From: Helianthus annuus
Taxonomy: Eukaryota; Streptophyta; Magnoliopsida; Asterales; Asteraceae
Direction of reading: 5' to 3'
Length of the DNA stretch: 64,000 nt
Assembly (NCBI RefSeq): GCF_002127325.2
Contig: NC_035449.2
Coordinates: 146,918,931 to 146,982,930 of the forward strand
In this document: positions 1-11,778 of the stretch, piece by piece
How the letters are laid out: each line of letters begins with the position of its first letter
Numbering within the stretch: the first letter of the stretch is position 1
Notes under the pieces: model-generated
Told to the model about the DNA's origin: nothing
The model's input: only the letters and a program-made list of their open reading frames with translations
Databases searched by the model: none
Made by a program: the position numbers and the translations under genes

Positions 1-456
1 TTAGTAAGTTGTAATCGGCTCACACATGTACATCGAGTATGTTCATGATAATCGGCTGCCATGTATATTGATTCGGATTGTATTTGAGAATGCTTGTTAG
101 ATTGGCCATTATGATTATATGATTCGGATTGTAACTTGTTTATGTGCTAAGTAAATCAGAGTATGTTGGTAATCTCGGCTACATGTTCATATGAATTGAT
201 AGACAATGTTCTTAGGCATGGTACTAGGGTTGTATGCTAGTTCCTGAATTCGTAAATCACATGATCCGAATATATGTTGCATAGGCTATTGAACCGTTAT
301 TGTTCTTGATTAGATGATGATTAGGGCTGATTGAATATGTTGATTCTGAATTGATTGTTGTTTAATCGGATGGTGAAACTGCCAAACTTGTTAGCTGATA
401 TCACGGAAATCATGTGCATGAAATCAGGAAAATTGTTACAAATTTGATAGTCTTGA

Positions 457-672
457 CACGGTTGCGAGTCGAGACCGTGTGATCTCGACCTAGGCATGAT
501 AACTCGAGACCGGCGTTGCGAGTCCCGTTGCGACTCGAAACCTCACACAGCAGCACGGGCCAAAACCACGGTTGCGAGTCCCATTGCGACTCGAAACCGG
601 ACCATGACAAGCCGAGACCAGGGTTGCGAGTCCCGTTGCGACTCGGGACCTTCTTGTTGCGACTCGAAACCA
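457..672 (+). repeat. T1 LTR motif cluster (GTTGCGACTCGAAACC type)
   Basis: Several copies of GTTGCGAGTC and its inverted partner GCGACTCGAAACC alternate, so CGAGTC and GACTCG pair as short inverted repeats. The cluster is copied in the 3' LTR at 7818-8033. Other elements in this window carry different CpG-containing motifs in comparable LTR clusters. Confidence 0.8.
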
Positions 673-1119
673 GTTACACATGCACCCGGATTTGGGCCTT
701 GTACTGTCACGGGCCCAATTCTCTGGGCCGGGTAGCTGGACTTGTTTACGTATCTGCTAATTGGACCGTTTATATGTTGGGCCGGAGTACTTTTGGGCTA
801 ATAATTATCTGCACAAGTTGACTGGATTTGCTTTGATTATAAACTGTTGCCATGAGCTATAGGTGTTTGTAACGTGTTAACCTATGTGATACATACGTGC
901 ATTACTTGAAGTCAAAGTCTGACTTGTATGGTAACCCTGTTAGGACGTGGTTGACCACCTTTAGATTCAAGAAACCCTCTTGTGTGTATCTGCCGAGCAA
1001 CCCAAGGTGAGTTCACACTCTTACCAAGGCATGGGATTCCCGGGGTGTTGGGAATGGGATTGATAAGGATAAGGTTGAATAGACTCCTATGGACATTGTT
1101 ACTAGACTACCATACCATC

Positions 1120-1361
1120 GTCCTCGATTGTGCAGGACACATACGTAAAACCTACGTATAACTAAGTTACTCGCTATCCTCGGTTGTGAAGGATACTCAT
1201 GTAAAGCCTGCGTGAACGGATACTCCCTACTGCCTCGGTTGTGTCAGGCACTTACGTAAAACCTACGTAAGCCCCCACGTACCCTATCCTCGGTTGTGAA
1301 GGATACTTACGTAAATCCTGCGTAAACTTGTACGTATTACTGTTCTCGGTTGTGAAGAACA
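1120..1361 (+). repeat. Hairpin array in T1 5' LTR
   Basis: Five short hairpins with a near-constant loop (CGGTTGTG plus one or two bases, or CGATTGTGC) and different complementary stems: GTCCT/AGGAC (1120-1138), TATCCT/AGGATA (1175-1195 and 1285-1305), TGCCT/AGGCA (1231-1250) and TGTTCT/AGAACA (1341-1361). Most are followed by a second inverted repeat, TTACGT...ACGTAA. The array is repeated in the 3' LTR at 8481-8722 and has counterparts in T2 and T3. Confidence 0.85.
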
Positions 1362-1807
1362 CATATGGTTACGCATAGTCTAGTGGATTAATATTTGGGA
1401 AGCCCCCACCAGTAGAAACCTATATTGGCCCAGTAGAGCCACTTGATACTCATGAACTTACTGTTACGCATTTACTTTCTGTGAACTCGCTCAACTAGTT
1501 GTTGACTCTCTGCTGCATGCCTTGCAGTACCTTAGGTACATTATGGAGCTTGCACAGGGAGGAGCAGGTCGTTGTTGGATACGGATCGTGAACGATATTT
1601 GAACTTATAACTTATTTTGGGTTTTCATTATTATGCTTCCGCTACTTAAACAAAGTTTGGTTTTGAACATCAATCATGTCGTGACGAATTTCTTTATCTA
1701 CTCTTATTATTAAATGCTATGTTTGATATGATTGACGGCTTGATCCTGGTCATGTCACGCTCCCAAGCGGTGATACTCCGCGGGTGGATTTTGGGGGTGT
1801 GACAGAT

Positions 1808-1820
1808 TGGTATCAGAGCC
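1808..1820 (+). other. T1 primer binding site (tRNA-Met type)
   Basis: TGGTATCAGAGCC begins three bases after the 5' LTR ends. This is the usual complement to the 3' end of initiator tRNA-Met, used by many plant LTR retrotransposons to prime minus-strand DNA. Confidence 0.9.
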
Positions 1821-2111
1821 ATTGGTTATAGAGAACTTGGTTTTAATATGGGGGAAAACGTTTTTATTAAAACCAGACTATAACCAGAACAGTGCTCTCA
1901 ACGATCCACAACGACGCTTCGCTCCACGTGCAAGACTCGACATCCTAGGTAATAAGGTTTATGTTTATTACCTGCATGCTAGAACTATATAGAACTTTGC
2001 TCGCATTACGTTTAGATAGACATGATACTATTACATGAGAATACCTACGTGCTTACACTTTTCTGTCATCGCCCTACTCGCGAACCACTCTCACTTACAT
2101 TACTTTTTACA

Positions 2112-5100
2112 ATGAAGATCATGTCTGGACGGATTAACATGACTCAAGCCCAGCTAGAGGCTCTCGTTCAAGCTCAAGTTGCTGCGGCACTTGCAGCTGC
2201 TCAAGCAGGTAGTATACCCTGCAGTATAGACTCATACTAGGATCCTTAGATCCTGCGTTAACTCTCGTATTTAATCTCATCCTATTAGTACACAATAGGT
2301 CAACACGCGCAGCAACCTGTCTGCACTTTCAAGAACTTCATGGACTGTCGTCCAAGTACCTTTAGTGGCACTGAAGGAGCAGTTGGACTCCTCCACTGGT
2401 TTGAGAAGCTCGAGTCAGTTTTCGAAATGTGTGAATGCCCTGAGGCTCGCAGGATGAAATACGCCACTGGCACGCTAGAAGGAATAGCACTAACTTGGTG
2501 GAACGCCCAAGTTCAGATTTTAGGGTTGGCAGCTGCTAACGCCACACCCTGGAATGATTTCAAGGAACTGATCAAGAGGGAGTATTGTACTCGGGAAGAC
2601 ATCCATAAGCTGGAGGATGAGTTTTACCATCTGAAGATGACTGGATCGGAAATTGAAGCTTACACCAAAAGGTCAAACGAACTGGCAGTGCTGTGTCCAA
2701 CTATGGTGGACCCTCCAATTAAGCGCATTGAGTTGTATCTCAAGGGGTTGGCGCCAGAGATCCAGAGCCACGTTACTTCGGCTAACCTTGATAACATCCA
2801 GGATATTCAACGCCTCGCTCACCGCATTACAGATCAGGCAGTGGATCAGAACAAACTGCCTAAACGTATCAGCGCTACTGCCACCGTTACTACTTCAGCT
2901 ACTCCTGCTACTCCCAGTGACAGTAAGAGAAAATGGGATGGGGATTCCAGCAAGGGATCAGCTTCAGTTCAGTCTCAGGCCCAGCAGCGGAAGACTGACA
3001 GTTATCAGAGTCCCAGTCAGCATTCCTCAGGTAGTCACAGGCAGGGCGGATATCGAGGGAACCTCCCAAAGTGCAATAACTGCGGTAGACACCACGGTGG
3101 CCAGTGTAACAAGGGTCGCTGTCAAAGATGCCTCAAGATGGGTCATGAGGCTAAGGATTGTAGAAGCCCTCGTCCTGCGAACCAGAACCAGCAGCAGCCA
3201 CAAGCACAGCAGAATCAGCAACAGGGCAACAAAGGATGTTTTCATTGCGGCGCAGAAGGCAACTTCAAAAGGCACTGTCCTCAGCTGAACAGGAACCATA
3301 ACAACAACAACAATAACAACAATCAGGGCAATGGCAACAACAACAATGGGGGAAACAACAACGGCAACGAGGCAAGGGGTCGTGCATTTGTGTTAGGGCA
3401 GGGTGATGCCAGGAATGATCCCAATGTAGTTATGGGTAAGTTTCTCCTCGACAATATTTACGTTACTGTTTTGTTTGATTCGGGTGCGGATACAAGCTAT
3501 ATGTCTGTGAAAATGTGTCGACTGCTAAAACGTGCACCAACACTTTTACCCACCAAACATGTAGTAGAGTTAGCTAACGGTAAAAGTCTAGAAGCCACGC
3601 ACGTAGTTCAGGGTTGTAATCTTATCCTAGCTGGTCAAGCCTTCTCTATCGATCTCATTCCCATAGTATTGGGTAGCTTCGACGTCGTGATTGGGATGGA
3701 TTGGCTATCCCAACACCAGGCAGAAATCTTATGCAGTGAGAAGACAATTCGCATTCCTCGTTCTGGTCAAGAACCTCTTGAAGTTCAAGGCGACAAGAGT
3801 GGTGCTGTGGTTGGCATCATCTCTTTCTTGAAGGCTCAGAAATGCTTACGAAAGGGGCACACTGCCATTCTGGCACTCGTTACAGACGCATCAGTAAAGG
3901 AAAAGAGATTGGAGGATATTCCAATTGTACGTGACTACCCTCAGGTGTTTCCTGAAGACTTACCTGGCTTACCGCCTCATCGTCAGGTCGAATTTCAAAT
4001 CGAGCTCGCTCCAGGAGCAGCACCCATAGCTCGCGCACCATATCGTCTAGCTCCATCAGAATTGGAAGAACTGTCAAAACAGCTACAAGAGCTCTTGGAA
4101 AAGGGCTTCATTCGTCCAAGCTCTTCGCCTTGGGGAGCTCCAGTACTTTTCGTGAAGAAGAAAGACGGTACGTTCAGAATGTGCATAGACTACAGGGAAC
4201 TGAACAAGGTGACGGTGAAGAACCGTTATCCTCTTCCACGCATAGATGATCTATTCGACCAGTTGCAAGGGTCGTGCTACTATTCGAAGATAGACCTGAG
4301 GTCAGGTTATCATCAGCTGAGAGTCCGGGAGGAGGACGTCTCCAAGACGGCATTCAGAACACGCTACGGCCACTACGAGTTTCTTGTCATGCCGTTCGGG
4401 TTAACGAACGCGCCTGCCGTATTTATGGACCTTATGAACAGGGTGTGCAAACCCTATCTTGACAAGTTCGTCATTGTTTTCATCGACGACATTCTGATCT
4501 ACTCCAAGAGTCAGGAGGAGCATGAGCAGCACCTACGCCTTATTTTGGAACTCCTTCGGAAGGAACAGCTATACGCTAAGTTCTCGAAATGCGACTTCTG
4601 GCTTCGTGAAGTCCATTTTCTAGGCCACGTAGTGAACAAGGATGGGATCCATGTCGATCCATCCAAGGTAGACTGGATCAGAAACTGGCCTGCACCACGT
4701 ACGCCAACGGAAATACGCCAATTCTTGGGCTTGGCGGGTTACTACAGACGGTTTATTAAAGACTTTTCAAAGATTGCTCAGCCGCTTACAATACTGACAC
4801 AGAAGGGAGTCACCTATCGCTGGGGAGAGCCCCAGGAGACTGCTTTTCAGCACCTAAAGGATAGACTTTGCAGTGCACCTATCCTCTCTTTGCCAGAGGG
4901 CACAGACGACTTCGTGGTTTATTGTGATGCATCCATTCAGGGTCTTGGATGTGTGTTAATGCAGCGCGACAAGGTTATTGCTTATGCTTCGCGCCAACTT
5001 AAGATTCACGAACGGAACTACACGACGCACGATTTAGAGCTGGGAGCTGTTGTTTTCGCGCTTAAGATATGGCGACACTACCTGTACGGTACCAGGTGCA

Positions 5101-6680
5101 CGATTTACACCGATCACAGGAGTCTCGAGCATATCCTTAAGCAAAAGGATTTGAACATGCGTAAACGACGATGGGTCGAGTTACTGAACGATTACGAATG
5201 CGCTATCAAGTACCATCCAGGCAAGGCCAATGTTGTGGCTGACGCCCTCAGTCAGAAAGACACTTTACCTCGGCGCGTGCGAGCGCTACAGCTTACGATT
5301 CAGTCTAGTCTTCCTGCACAGATACGAGATGCTCAGGTAGAAACATTGAAACCCGAAAATGTCAAAGCTGAAGCCTTACGCGGCTCACGACAACGAATGG
5401 AACAGAAGGCAGACGACGCCTACTATGTAACGGGGCGTATTTGGGTCCCATTTTATGGCGGTCTATGCGAACTTGTGATGGACGAAGCACACAAGTCTCG
5501 CTACTCGGTACACCCAGGGTCGGATAAGATGTACCACGACATCAGAACTACTTATTGGTGGCCTAGCATGAAGGCCCATATCGCTACATACGTTGGAAAA
5601 TGCTTGACCTGTGCGAGAGTCAAGGTAGAATACCAGAAACCAGCTGGCCTACTTCAGCAGCCTAAGATACCTCAATGGAAATGGGAAGAAATTTCCATGG
5701 ATTTCGTTACAGGCCTACCTAGATCCCAGCGTGGGAATGATACCATATGGGTGATCGTGGATCGACTCACCAAGTCTGCACACTTCCTAGCTATAAAGGA
5801 AACGGATAAGTTCTCCACTCTCACAGACGTTTATCTTAAAGAAGTTGTTTCGAGGCACGGAGTGCCCACTTCCATCATTTCGGATCGGGATGCACGATTC
5901 ACGTCAGAGCTATGGCAAGCGATGCACAAATCCTTTGGCTCACGGTTAGACATGAGCACAGCATATCACCCTCAGACGGATGGGCAGTCTGAGCGAACGA
6001 TCCAAACTCTAGAAGACATGCTTCGAGCATGTGTTATTGATTTCGGCAACGGCTGGGAAAAACATCTCCCTTTGGTGGAGTTCTCGTATAATAATAGTTA
6101 TCACACCAGCATTCAAGCCGCTCCATTCGAGGCATTGTACGGACGTAAATGCCGGTCACCTCTCTGTTGGGCAGAGGTGGGGGACAGTCAGATCACGGGT
6201 CCAGAGATTGTAGTGGACGCCACAGAAAAGATTGCACAGATACGACAACGCATGGCGGCAGCACGCGACTGTCAGAAAGCCTACGCGGACAAGCGTAGAA
6301 AGCCATTGGAATTTCAGGTCGGGGACCGGGTTTTACTTAAAGTCTCACCCTGGAAGGGTGTAGTTCGTTTTGGCAAACGGGGCAAACTAAATCCGCGGTA
6401 CGTCGGACCGTTCGAAATCATTGAGAAAATAGGCAAGGTAGCCTACAAGTTGAACCTACCAGCTGAACTCGGTGCAGTTCACAATGTCTTTCACGTGTCG
6501 AATCTGAAGAAGTGCCTATCAGATGAGACCCTTATCATTCCTTTTAAGGAACTTACTATCGACGAGCGGTTGCAGTTCGTCGAGGAACCAGTAGAAATCA
6601 CGGACCGGGATGTGAAGGTCCTCAAAAACAAGAGAATCCCTCTTGTTCGAGTACGTTGGAACTCCAAACGTGGCCCATAG
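2112..6680 (+). CDS. T1 gag-pol polyprotein with a premature stop in the chromodomain
   Basis: Encodes the capsid and replication enzymes of T1. The ATG at 2112 opens a short Gag N-terminus; the main frame (2298-6680) follows after a candidate intron. Domains by nucleotide: Gag to about 3060; zinc-knuckle region 3070-3290, where [14 protein letters not shown] is canonical but a second knuckle has N in place of its H ([14 protein letters not shown]); poly-N/G linker; protease DSGADTS near 3480; RT 4020-4640 with FIDD near 4483; RNase H from about 4915 (VVYCDAS); integrase HHCC 5505-5620 and catalytic D, D, E between 5695 and 6000; GPF motif near 6390; chromodomain from about 6570. A TAG at 6678-6680 replaces the GAG found in T2 and cuts the chromodomain. 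Otherwise the frame is open for about 1446 codons, the best-preserved pol in the window. Confidence 0.9.
2209..2298 (+). other. Candidate intron in T1 gag
   Basis: A 90-bp segment bounded by GT (2209-2210) and AG (2297-2298) interrupts Gag. Read straight through, it brings an in-frame TAG at 2238-2240. Without it the upstream (CAA GCA G) and downstream (GT CAA CAC) parts are in the same frame. The homologous position in T2 (about 14925-14935) lacks the segment. This could be a spliced intron or a simple insertion; no RNA evidence is available here. Confidence 0.55.
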
Positions 6681-6771
6681 TACACCTGGGAACGCGAAGA
6701 CAGGATGACAGAAAAGTACCCCCAGTTATTCGGAACCGATGCAACCACTACTGAGGCTGAAGCTACTACTT

Positions 6772-6911
6772 CGGAATTTCGGGACGAAATTCCAGATCAA
6801 TGGGGGAGGATGTGACACCCCAGGAAAACCAGTGAACGATTGAACTTACCTAGCTTCCTCAGTGAGTGTATACCAAATTTCGGGACGAAATTTCTATTTA
6901 GTTGGGGATAA
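6772..6911 (+). other. T1 3' end: two polypurine tracts, inverted repeat and fossil LTR start
   Basis: The palindrome AATTTCG-GGA-CGAAATT occurs twice (near 6776 and 6880), each time before a purine tract. The first tract is followed by TGTGACACCCC at 6811, which looks like an LTR start. The second (AGTTGGGGATAA) precedes the real LTR start at 6912. The two starts are 101 bp apart. The same arrangement occurs in T2 and T3. Confidence 0.75.
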
Positions 6912-9165
6912 TGTGACAACTCGTATTTCGAACCCGTTATTGTAATAAATGTAACATATGTGGTCCTGTGAACTTTGGTGTATTGAATGCTATTGTGTAT
7001 GTATGACACACACATAACCCGAACCGCACAACATGTAACACTCGCACAAGGCCATTGGGCCGTAATGTTTGCAACCGGACCAAAAAGGGCAGCCCATGAT
7101 TGGGTTCGGCCCACCCTCCTCACACGCATAACACTTAGGAGAGTTGTAACCATTCTCCACTTTTTACAAAATCACAACACACACACACAAGAAACCCTAG
7201 ACGACTTTCTCTCTCTCTCTCGTTTTGCTTGGAAGCCGACGGCACCAAGATCACAAGTTGGATCAATACTTGCTCACCCTCTTTGATATCGGTTAGTGTT
7301 TAATATTGATGTTGTGTTGAATGATGTTACGTGTTCTTGGATTGTTTGTATCTTAGTTTGGTTAGTAAGTTGTAATCGGCTCACACATGTACATCGAGTA
7401 TGTTCATGATAATCGGCTGCCATGTATATTGATTCGGATTGTATTTGAGAATGCTTGTTAGATTGGCCATTATGATTATATGATTCGGATTGTAACTTGT
7501 TTATGTGCTAAGTAAATCAGAGTATGTTGGTAATCTCGGCTACACGTTCATATGAATTGATAGACAATGTTCTTAGGCATGGTACTAGGGTTGCATGCTA
7601 GTTCCTGAATTCGTAAATCACTTGATCCGAATATATGTTGCATAGGCTATTGAACCGTTATTGTTCTTGATTAGATGATGATTAGGGCTGATTGAATATG
7701 TTGATTCTGAATTGATTGTTGTTTAATCGGATGGTGAAACTGCCAAACTTGTTAGCTGATATCACGGAAATCATGTGCATGAAATCAGGAAAATTGTTAC
7801 AAATTTGATAGTCTTGACACGGTTGCGAGTCGAGACCGTGTGATCTCGACCTAGGCATGATAACTCGAGACCGGCGTTGCGAGTCCCGTTGCGACTCGAA
7901 ACCTCACACAGCAGCACGGGCCGAAACCACGGTTGCGAGTCCCATTGCGACTCGAAACCGGACCATGACAAGCCGAGACCAGGGTTGCGAGTCCCGTTGC
8001 GACTCGGGACCTTCTTGTTGCGACTCGAAACCAGTTACACATGCACCCGCATTTGGGCCTTGTACTGTCACGGGCCCAATTCTCTGGGCCGGGTAGCTGG
8101 ACTTGTTTACGTATCTGCTAATTGGACCGTTTATATGTTGGGCCGGAGTACTTTTGGGCTAATAATTATCTGCACAAGTTGACTAGATTTGCTTTGATTA
8201 TAAACTGTTGCCATGAGCTATAGGTGTTTGTAACGTGTTAACCTATGTGATACATACGTGCATTACTTGAAGTCAAAGTCTGACTTGTATGGTAACCCTG
8301 TTAGGACGTGGTTGACCACCTTCAGATTCAAGAAACCCTCTTGTGTGTATCTGCCGAGCAACCCAAGGTGAGTTCACACTCTTACCAAGGCATGGGATTC
8401 CCGGGGTGTTGGGAATGGGATTGATAAGGATAAGGTTGAATAGACTCATATGGACATTGTTACTAGACTACCATACCATCGTCCTCGGTTGTGCAGGACA
8501 CATACGTAAAACCTACGTATAACTAAGTTACTCGCTATCCTCGGTTGTGAAGGATACTCATGTAAAGCCTGCGTGAACGGATACTCCCTACTGCCTCGGT
8601 TATGTCAGGCACTTACGTAAAACCTACGTAAGCCCCCACGTACCCTATCCTCGGTTGTGAAGGATACTTACGTAAATCCTGCGTAAACTTGTACGTATTA
8701 CTGTTCTCGGTTGTGAAGAACACATATGGTTACGCATAGTCTAGTGGATTAATATTTGGGAAGCCATCACCAGTAGAAACCTATATTGGCCCAGTAGAGC
8801 CACTTGATACTCATGAACTTACTGTTACGCATTTAATTTCTGTGAACTCGCTCAACTAGTTGTTGACTCTCTGCTGCATGCCTTGCAGGACCTTAGGTAC
8901 ATTATGGAGCTTGCACAGGGAGGAGCAGGTCGTTGTTGGATACGGATCGTGAACGATATTTGAACTTATAACTTATTTTGGGTTTTCATTATTATGCTTC
9001 CGCTACTTAAACAAAGTTTGGTTTTGAACATCAATCATGTCGTGACGAATTTCTTTATCTACTCTTATTATTAAATGCTATGTTTGATATGATTGACGGC
9101 TTGATCCTGGTCATGTCACGCTCCCAAGCGGTGATACTCCGCGGGTGGATTTTGGGGGTGTGACA
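6912..9165 (+). repeat. T1 3' LTR (2254 bp)
   Basis: Begins TGTGACAACTCG after a polypurine tract and ends GTGTGACA, so the same 7-mer TGTGACA stands at both ends. It contains a CA-rich stretch and AAACCCTAG followed by a CT-rich tract (about 7150-7225) that resembles a transcribed leader, the motif cluster at 7818-8033 and the hairpin array at 8481-8722. Confidence 0.93.
8481..8722 (+). repeat. Hairpin array in T1 3' LTR
   Basis: Second copy of the array at 1120-1361, shifted by 7361 bases. Compared with the 5' copy, one loop base differs in the first hairpin (CGATTGTG against CGGTTGTG) and one in the third (TTGTG against TTATG). Both changes are in loops; the stems are unchanged. Confidence 0.85.
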
Positions 9166-9755
9166 CTGCTGACTCAGACTACTTAGCCGAGGGTAACGTC
9201 ACCGCCAAAAGCGGGGCCTACCACAATTTGCAGTAATAACTTAATTCATTATCTTCCAATAATCCAACCCTTTAGGATTGTATCCTTGCTGACTCAAACT
9301 ACTGGGTTGAGGGTAACGTCGCCTTCAAAAGAGGGGCCTACTACAATAACTAAGATAATCTCTTAAACAAGTGCAAAAGTGCAAAAATAATCAAAGGTTA
9401 TACTAACACACGAGTCGGATCCAAGTGATTCATCTTGTCTATCTGTTTTTATTTTATTTTTATTTTTCAGCATTTAGTTAGTTTTTATTTTCTTAGTTTA
9501 AAAACATTTTCTAACTTTTTGATTTGATTAGACGTTGAGGATAAACCGGTACTAAAAGCTCTTGTGTCCTTGGACGACCTCGGTATCTTACCAACACTAT
9601 ACTACGTCCACGATGGGTGCACTTGCCCATATGTGTGTTTAGTGTTAGTAAATATCGTGTTTTATAAATTTAAAACTTGGCTAAAGGTGTAAAAGGGGCT
9701 TAATTATATATCTAAATTATATATACACTACACACGCATCAAACATTAAGGATGA
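9166..9755. repeat. Old repeat DNA between T1 and S-A, with a duplicated segment
   Basis: Two degenerate copies of a segment with the core GAGGGTAACGTC...GGGGCCTAC lie at 9166-9240 and about 9285-9360. From about 9570 the text (CTTGGACGACCTCGGTATC, CCACGATGGGTGCACTTGCC) resembles the 3' part of Athila/Tat-type gypsy LTRs as I remember them. No ORF, no clear ends and no target duplication can be defined. It joins the S-A coding sequence near 9755, truncating it. Confidence 0.35.
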
Positions 9756-11778
9756 TCTATTGGTGCAAGCTCATATGTCTTGAAGCAGTTGGTGAAGTAC
9801 CATCAAAATCATCCAGAGCCAGATCTTGTTGTTGAAAATTTTGGCTTTATCAAAGATGTGAAGTATGTTGATCCTGATCCAGAGAATCATCAGAACTGGA
9901 GGAATCAAGAAGAGATGAAAGAGGCATTCTACGCTGATGAGTTGAAGATTCTTGAGAATTTCAAGACAAGAAAGAATGAATGGTTCGTGAAAGAATCTGG
10001 AAGGAGACGCAGATTTGCGACTCCTACAGTAGAACAAGGTGAAGGTTCTTCATCTAAATCAAAGAAGAAGCAAAAGAAAAAGATGCAAACTATGTTGATC
10101 GATGAGCCTGATGATGATATTCCTATTGTTGATGTTGAAAAGGAACAAGAGGTGACTGCTGGAGAAGATTTATTGTTTGATGCAGATATGCTTGAGACAG
10201 ATACAGATTTTGTTGAAAATGTTGTGCAGACTGTTACTACTGATATTCAGAAAGAGAAAGAGAAGGTGATAGATGATATTGAAGGCGATGACGTTGATAA
10301 AGATACAGCTAGTTCTTCAAGTTCATCAGAAGACGAAGTTGTAGATGAGGTTGAACGTGAAAGAAGAATGAATGAGGAGATTGAACAAGAAAAGTTGATC
10401 AGGAAGAGGAAGAGGCAAGAAAAGGATGATGCTCCTTATGTTCCTTCACCGGAGGATGTTTCTGAGTCACAATCAACTCCTCAAGGTAGAAAGAAAGTTG
10501 CTGGTCGTAAGAGAGCTACTCCGAAGGTTAGAGTGTCAAAGAGACCTCAAAAGATTATGTAGAAGCCTCCTACACCTCCGCTTGAACCAACACCACCACA
10601 ATCACCGATTCACCACTTATCACCAAGACAACCTACCCCTCCACAACAATCATCACCACCCAGACTTCCCACACCTCCAAGACAACCATCACCTACTCCT
10701 CAATCAACACCACCACCACAACAACCATTTGTAACTTCACAAGATATTTTCGGTACACCTCCACTTTCACAAATACAACCAGGCTCTTCTAGCAGAGGTC
10801 TTCATACACCACAAGATAATTTGTTAGATATTGGTGACTTTGATTTTGCAAAAAATGATCAAGTGTTGAAGTTGGAAAAGAAAATGGAGAATATGATAGC
10901 TGAAAACAAGAAGTTGGCAGCTGAGAACAAGAAGGTAGCTGATAGAGAAAAACTTCTTGCAGTTCGTGTGCAGAAGTTAGAAAGTGAAAATAAAGAATTG
11001 GCAAAGAAAGTTGATGCTGATCAGACTGAAATCGATATTCTAAAAGTTCGCGTGTCTGAGCTTGAAGAAGAGAAGAATCGACGTGATGGTCAGAACGAAT
11101 ATTTCAAGCTTAAGAACAAAGATCTTGCAGCAGCTAAAGCGGTAAGTGACCATGAAGTCTATATGCTGAATAGAGTGGTCAAAAGTATGCTTGGAACGTC
11201 AGTCAATCAAAGGTTTGAAGAGTTGAAAGTAGAAGACCTTCGTGCTGAACGTCAAGCTAAACTTGAAAGGCAGATGAAGGATAAGGGTAAAGGAGTTGAA
11301 GGAAGTTCATCTGTGCTTGAAATGGCTCTAGTACCTTCAATGGTTACAGAGAATCCTGAACCAATATCTGCAGTTTCTGGTTTGTTCGAAGAAGAAACTC
11401 CAATGCATGAGTTGATTGGTGATGAAGATGAAGAAGTTGATGAAGAGGATGATGAAGAAGATGATGATGATGAAGTAGTGTACTCTGCTAGCAGTCATGG
11501 TTCAAGAGGTGACGATGATGATGATGCTGCAGGTGGTACTGGTGTGAGGGTTACAGAAGCTTCTACTGAAAAAGTTGTCGATGATTTGATGAATGACACG
11601 GTTAATGAAAAATCTGGAGAAGCTGCTGGAAAGGGGGAGTCTAGTAAGTCGCAGATAGTTGAACATCATGAACAATTATTTATGCGCTTAGATGTGTACA
11701 GGGAAATGTTAAAAGATGTAAATCCCGAGATTCCCTTCGACTTTGAAGAAGATTTGGAATCATTTGATGTTAATAAAC
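9756..11778 (+). pseudogene. S-A extra (envelope-like) ORF of a SIRE/Maximus-type copia element, 5' part
   Basis: One reading frame from about 9756 to the T2 insertion, broken by a TAG at 10560-10562. Features in order: a charged N-terminal part; a lysine-rich stretch near 10060; acidic and serine-rich segments (10120-10380); a basic patch (10480-10555); a proline-rich region with repeated TPP/QPSP words (10565-10735); a long coiled coil rich in K, E and L (10821-11130); and a run of D and E (11430-11530). A large third ORF after pol with proline-rich and coiled-coil parts is the description given for SIRE1-type copia elements, where it was called envelope-like. I see no signal peptide or membrane segment here. 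Its N-terminus is missing. The protein's function is unknown to me. Confidence 0.65.

Larger units (their letters stand above)
1..1804 (+). repeat. T1 5' LTR, partial
   Basis: Matches 7362-9165 almost base for base. It ends in GTGTGACA directly before the primer binding site. It contains the GTTGCGA-type motif cluster (457-672) and the hairpin array (1120-1361). About 450 bases of the LTR's left end lie outside the window. Confidence 0.95.
1..9165 (+). mobile_element. T1: Tekay/Del-type Ty3/gypsy LTR retrotransposon, left end cut by window
   Basis: Order seen: partial 5' LTR (1-1804), tRNA-Met type primer site, leader, gag-protease-RT-RNase H-integrase-chromodomain (2112-6680), polypurine tract, full 3' LTR (6912-9165). 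The pol order RT, RNase H, integrase defines Ty3/gypsy, and the C-terminal chromodomain places it among chromoviruses; long LTRs fit Tekay/Del. Position 1 aligns with 7362 and the two LTR copies run to their ends with no net indel. I counted about 14 differences in 1804 bases by eye, so the insertion is recent. The left target duplication lies outside the window, so the 5 bases after the element (CTGCT) cannot be tested. Confidence 0.93.

Noticed and set aside
496..821. Cysteine/arginine-rich short ORFs over the T1 LTR motif cluster (also 7857-8182)
   Set aside because: Low-complexity translation of GTTGCGA repeats inside an LTR; no start context or family.
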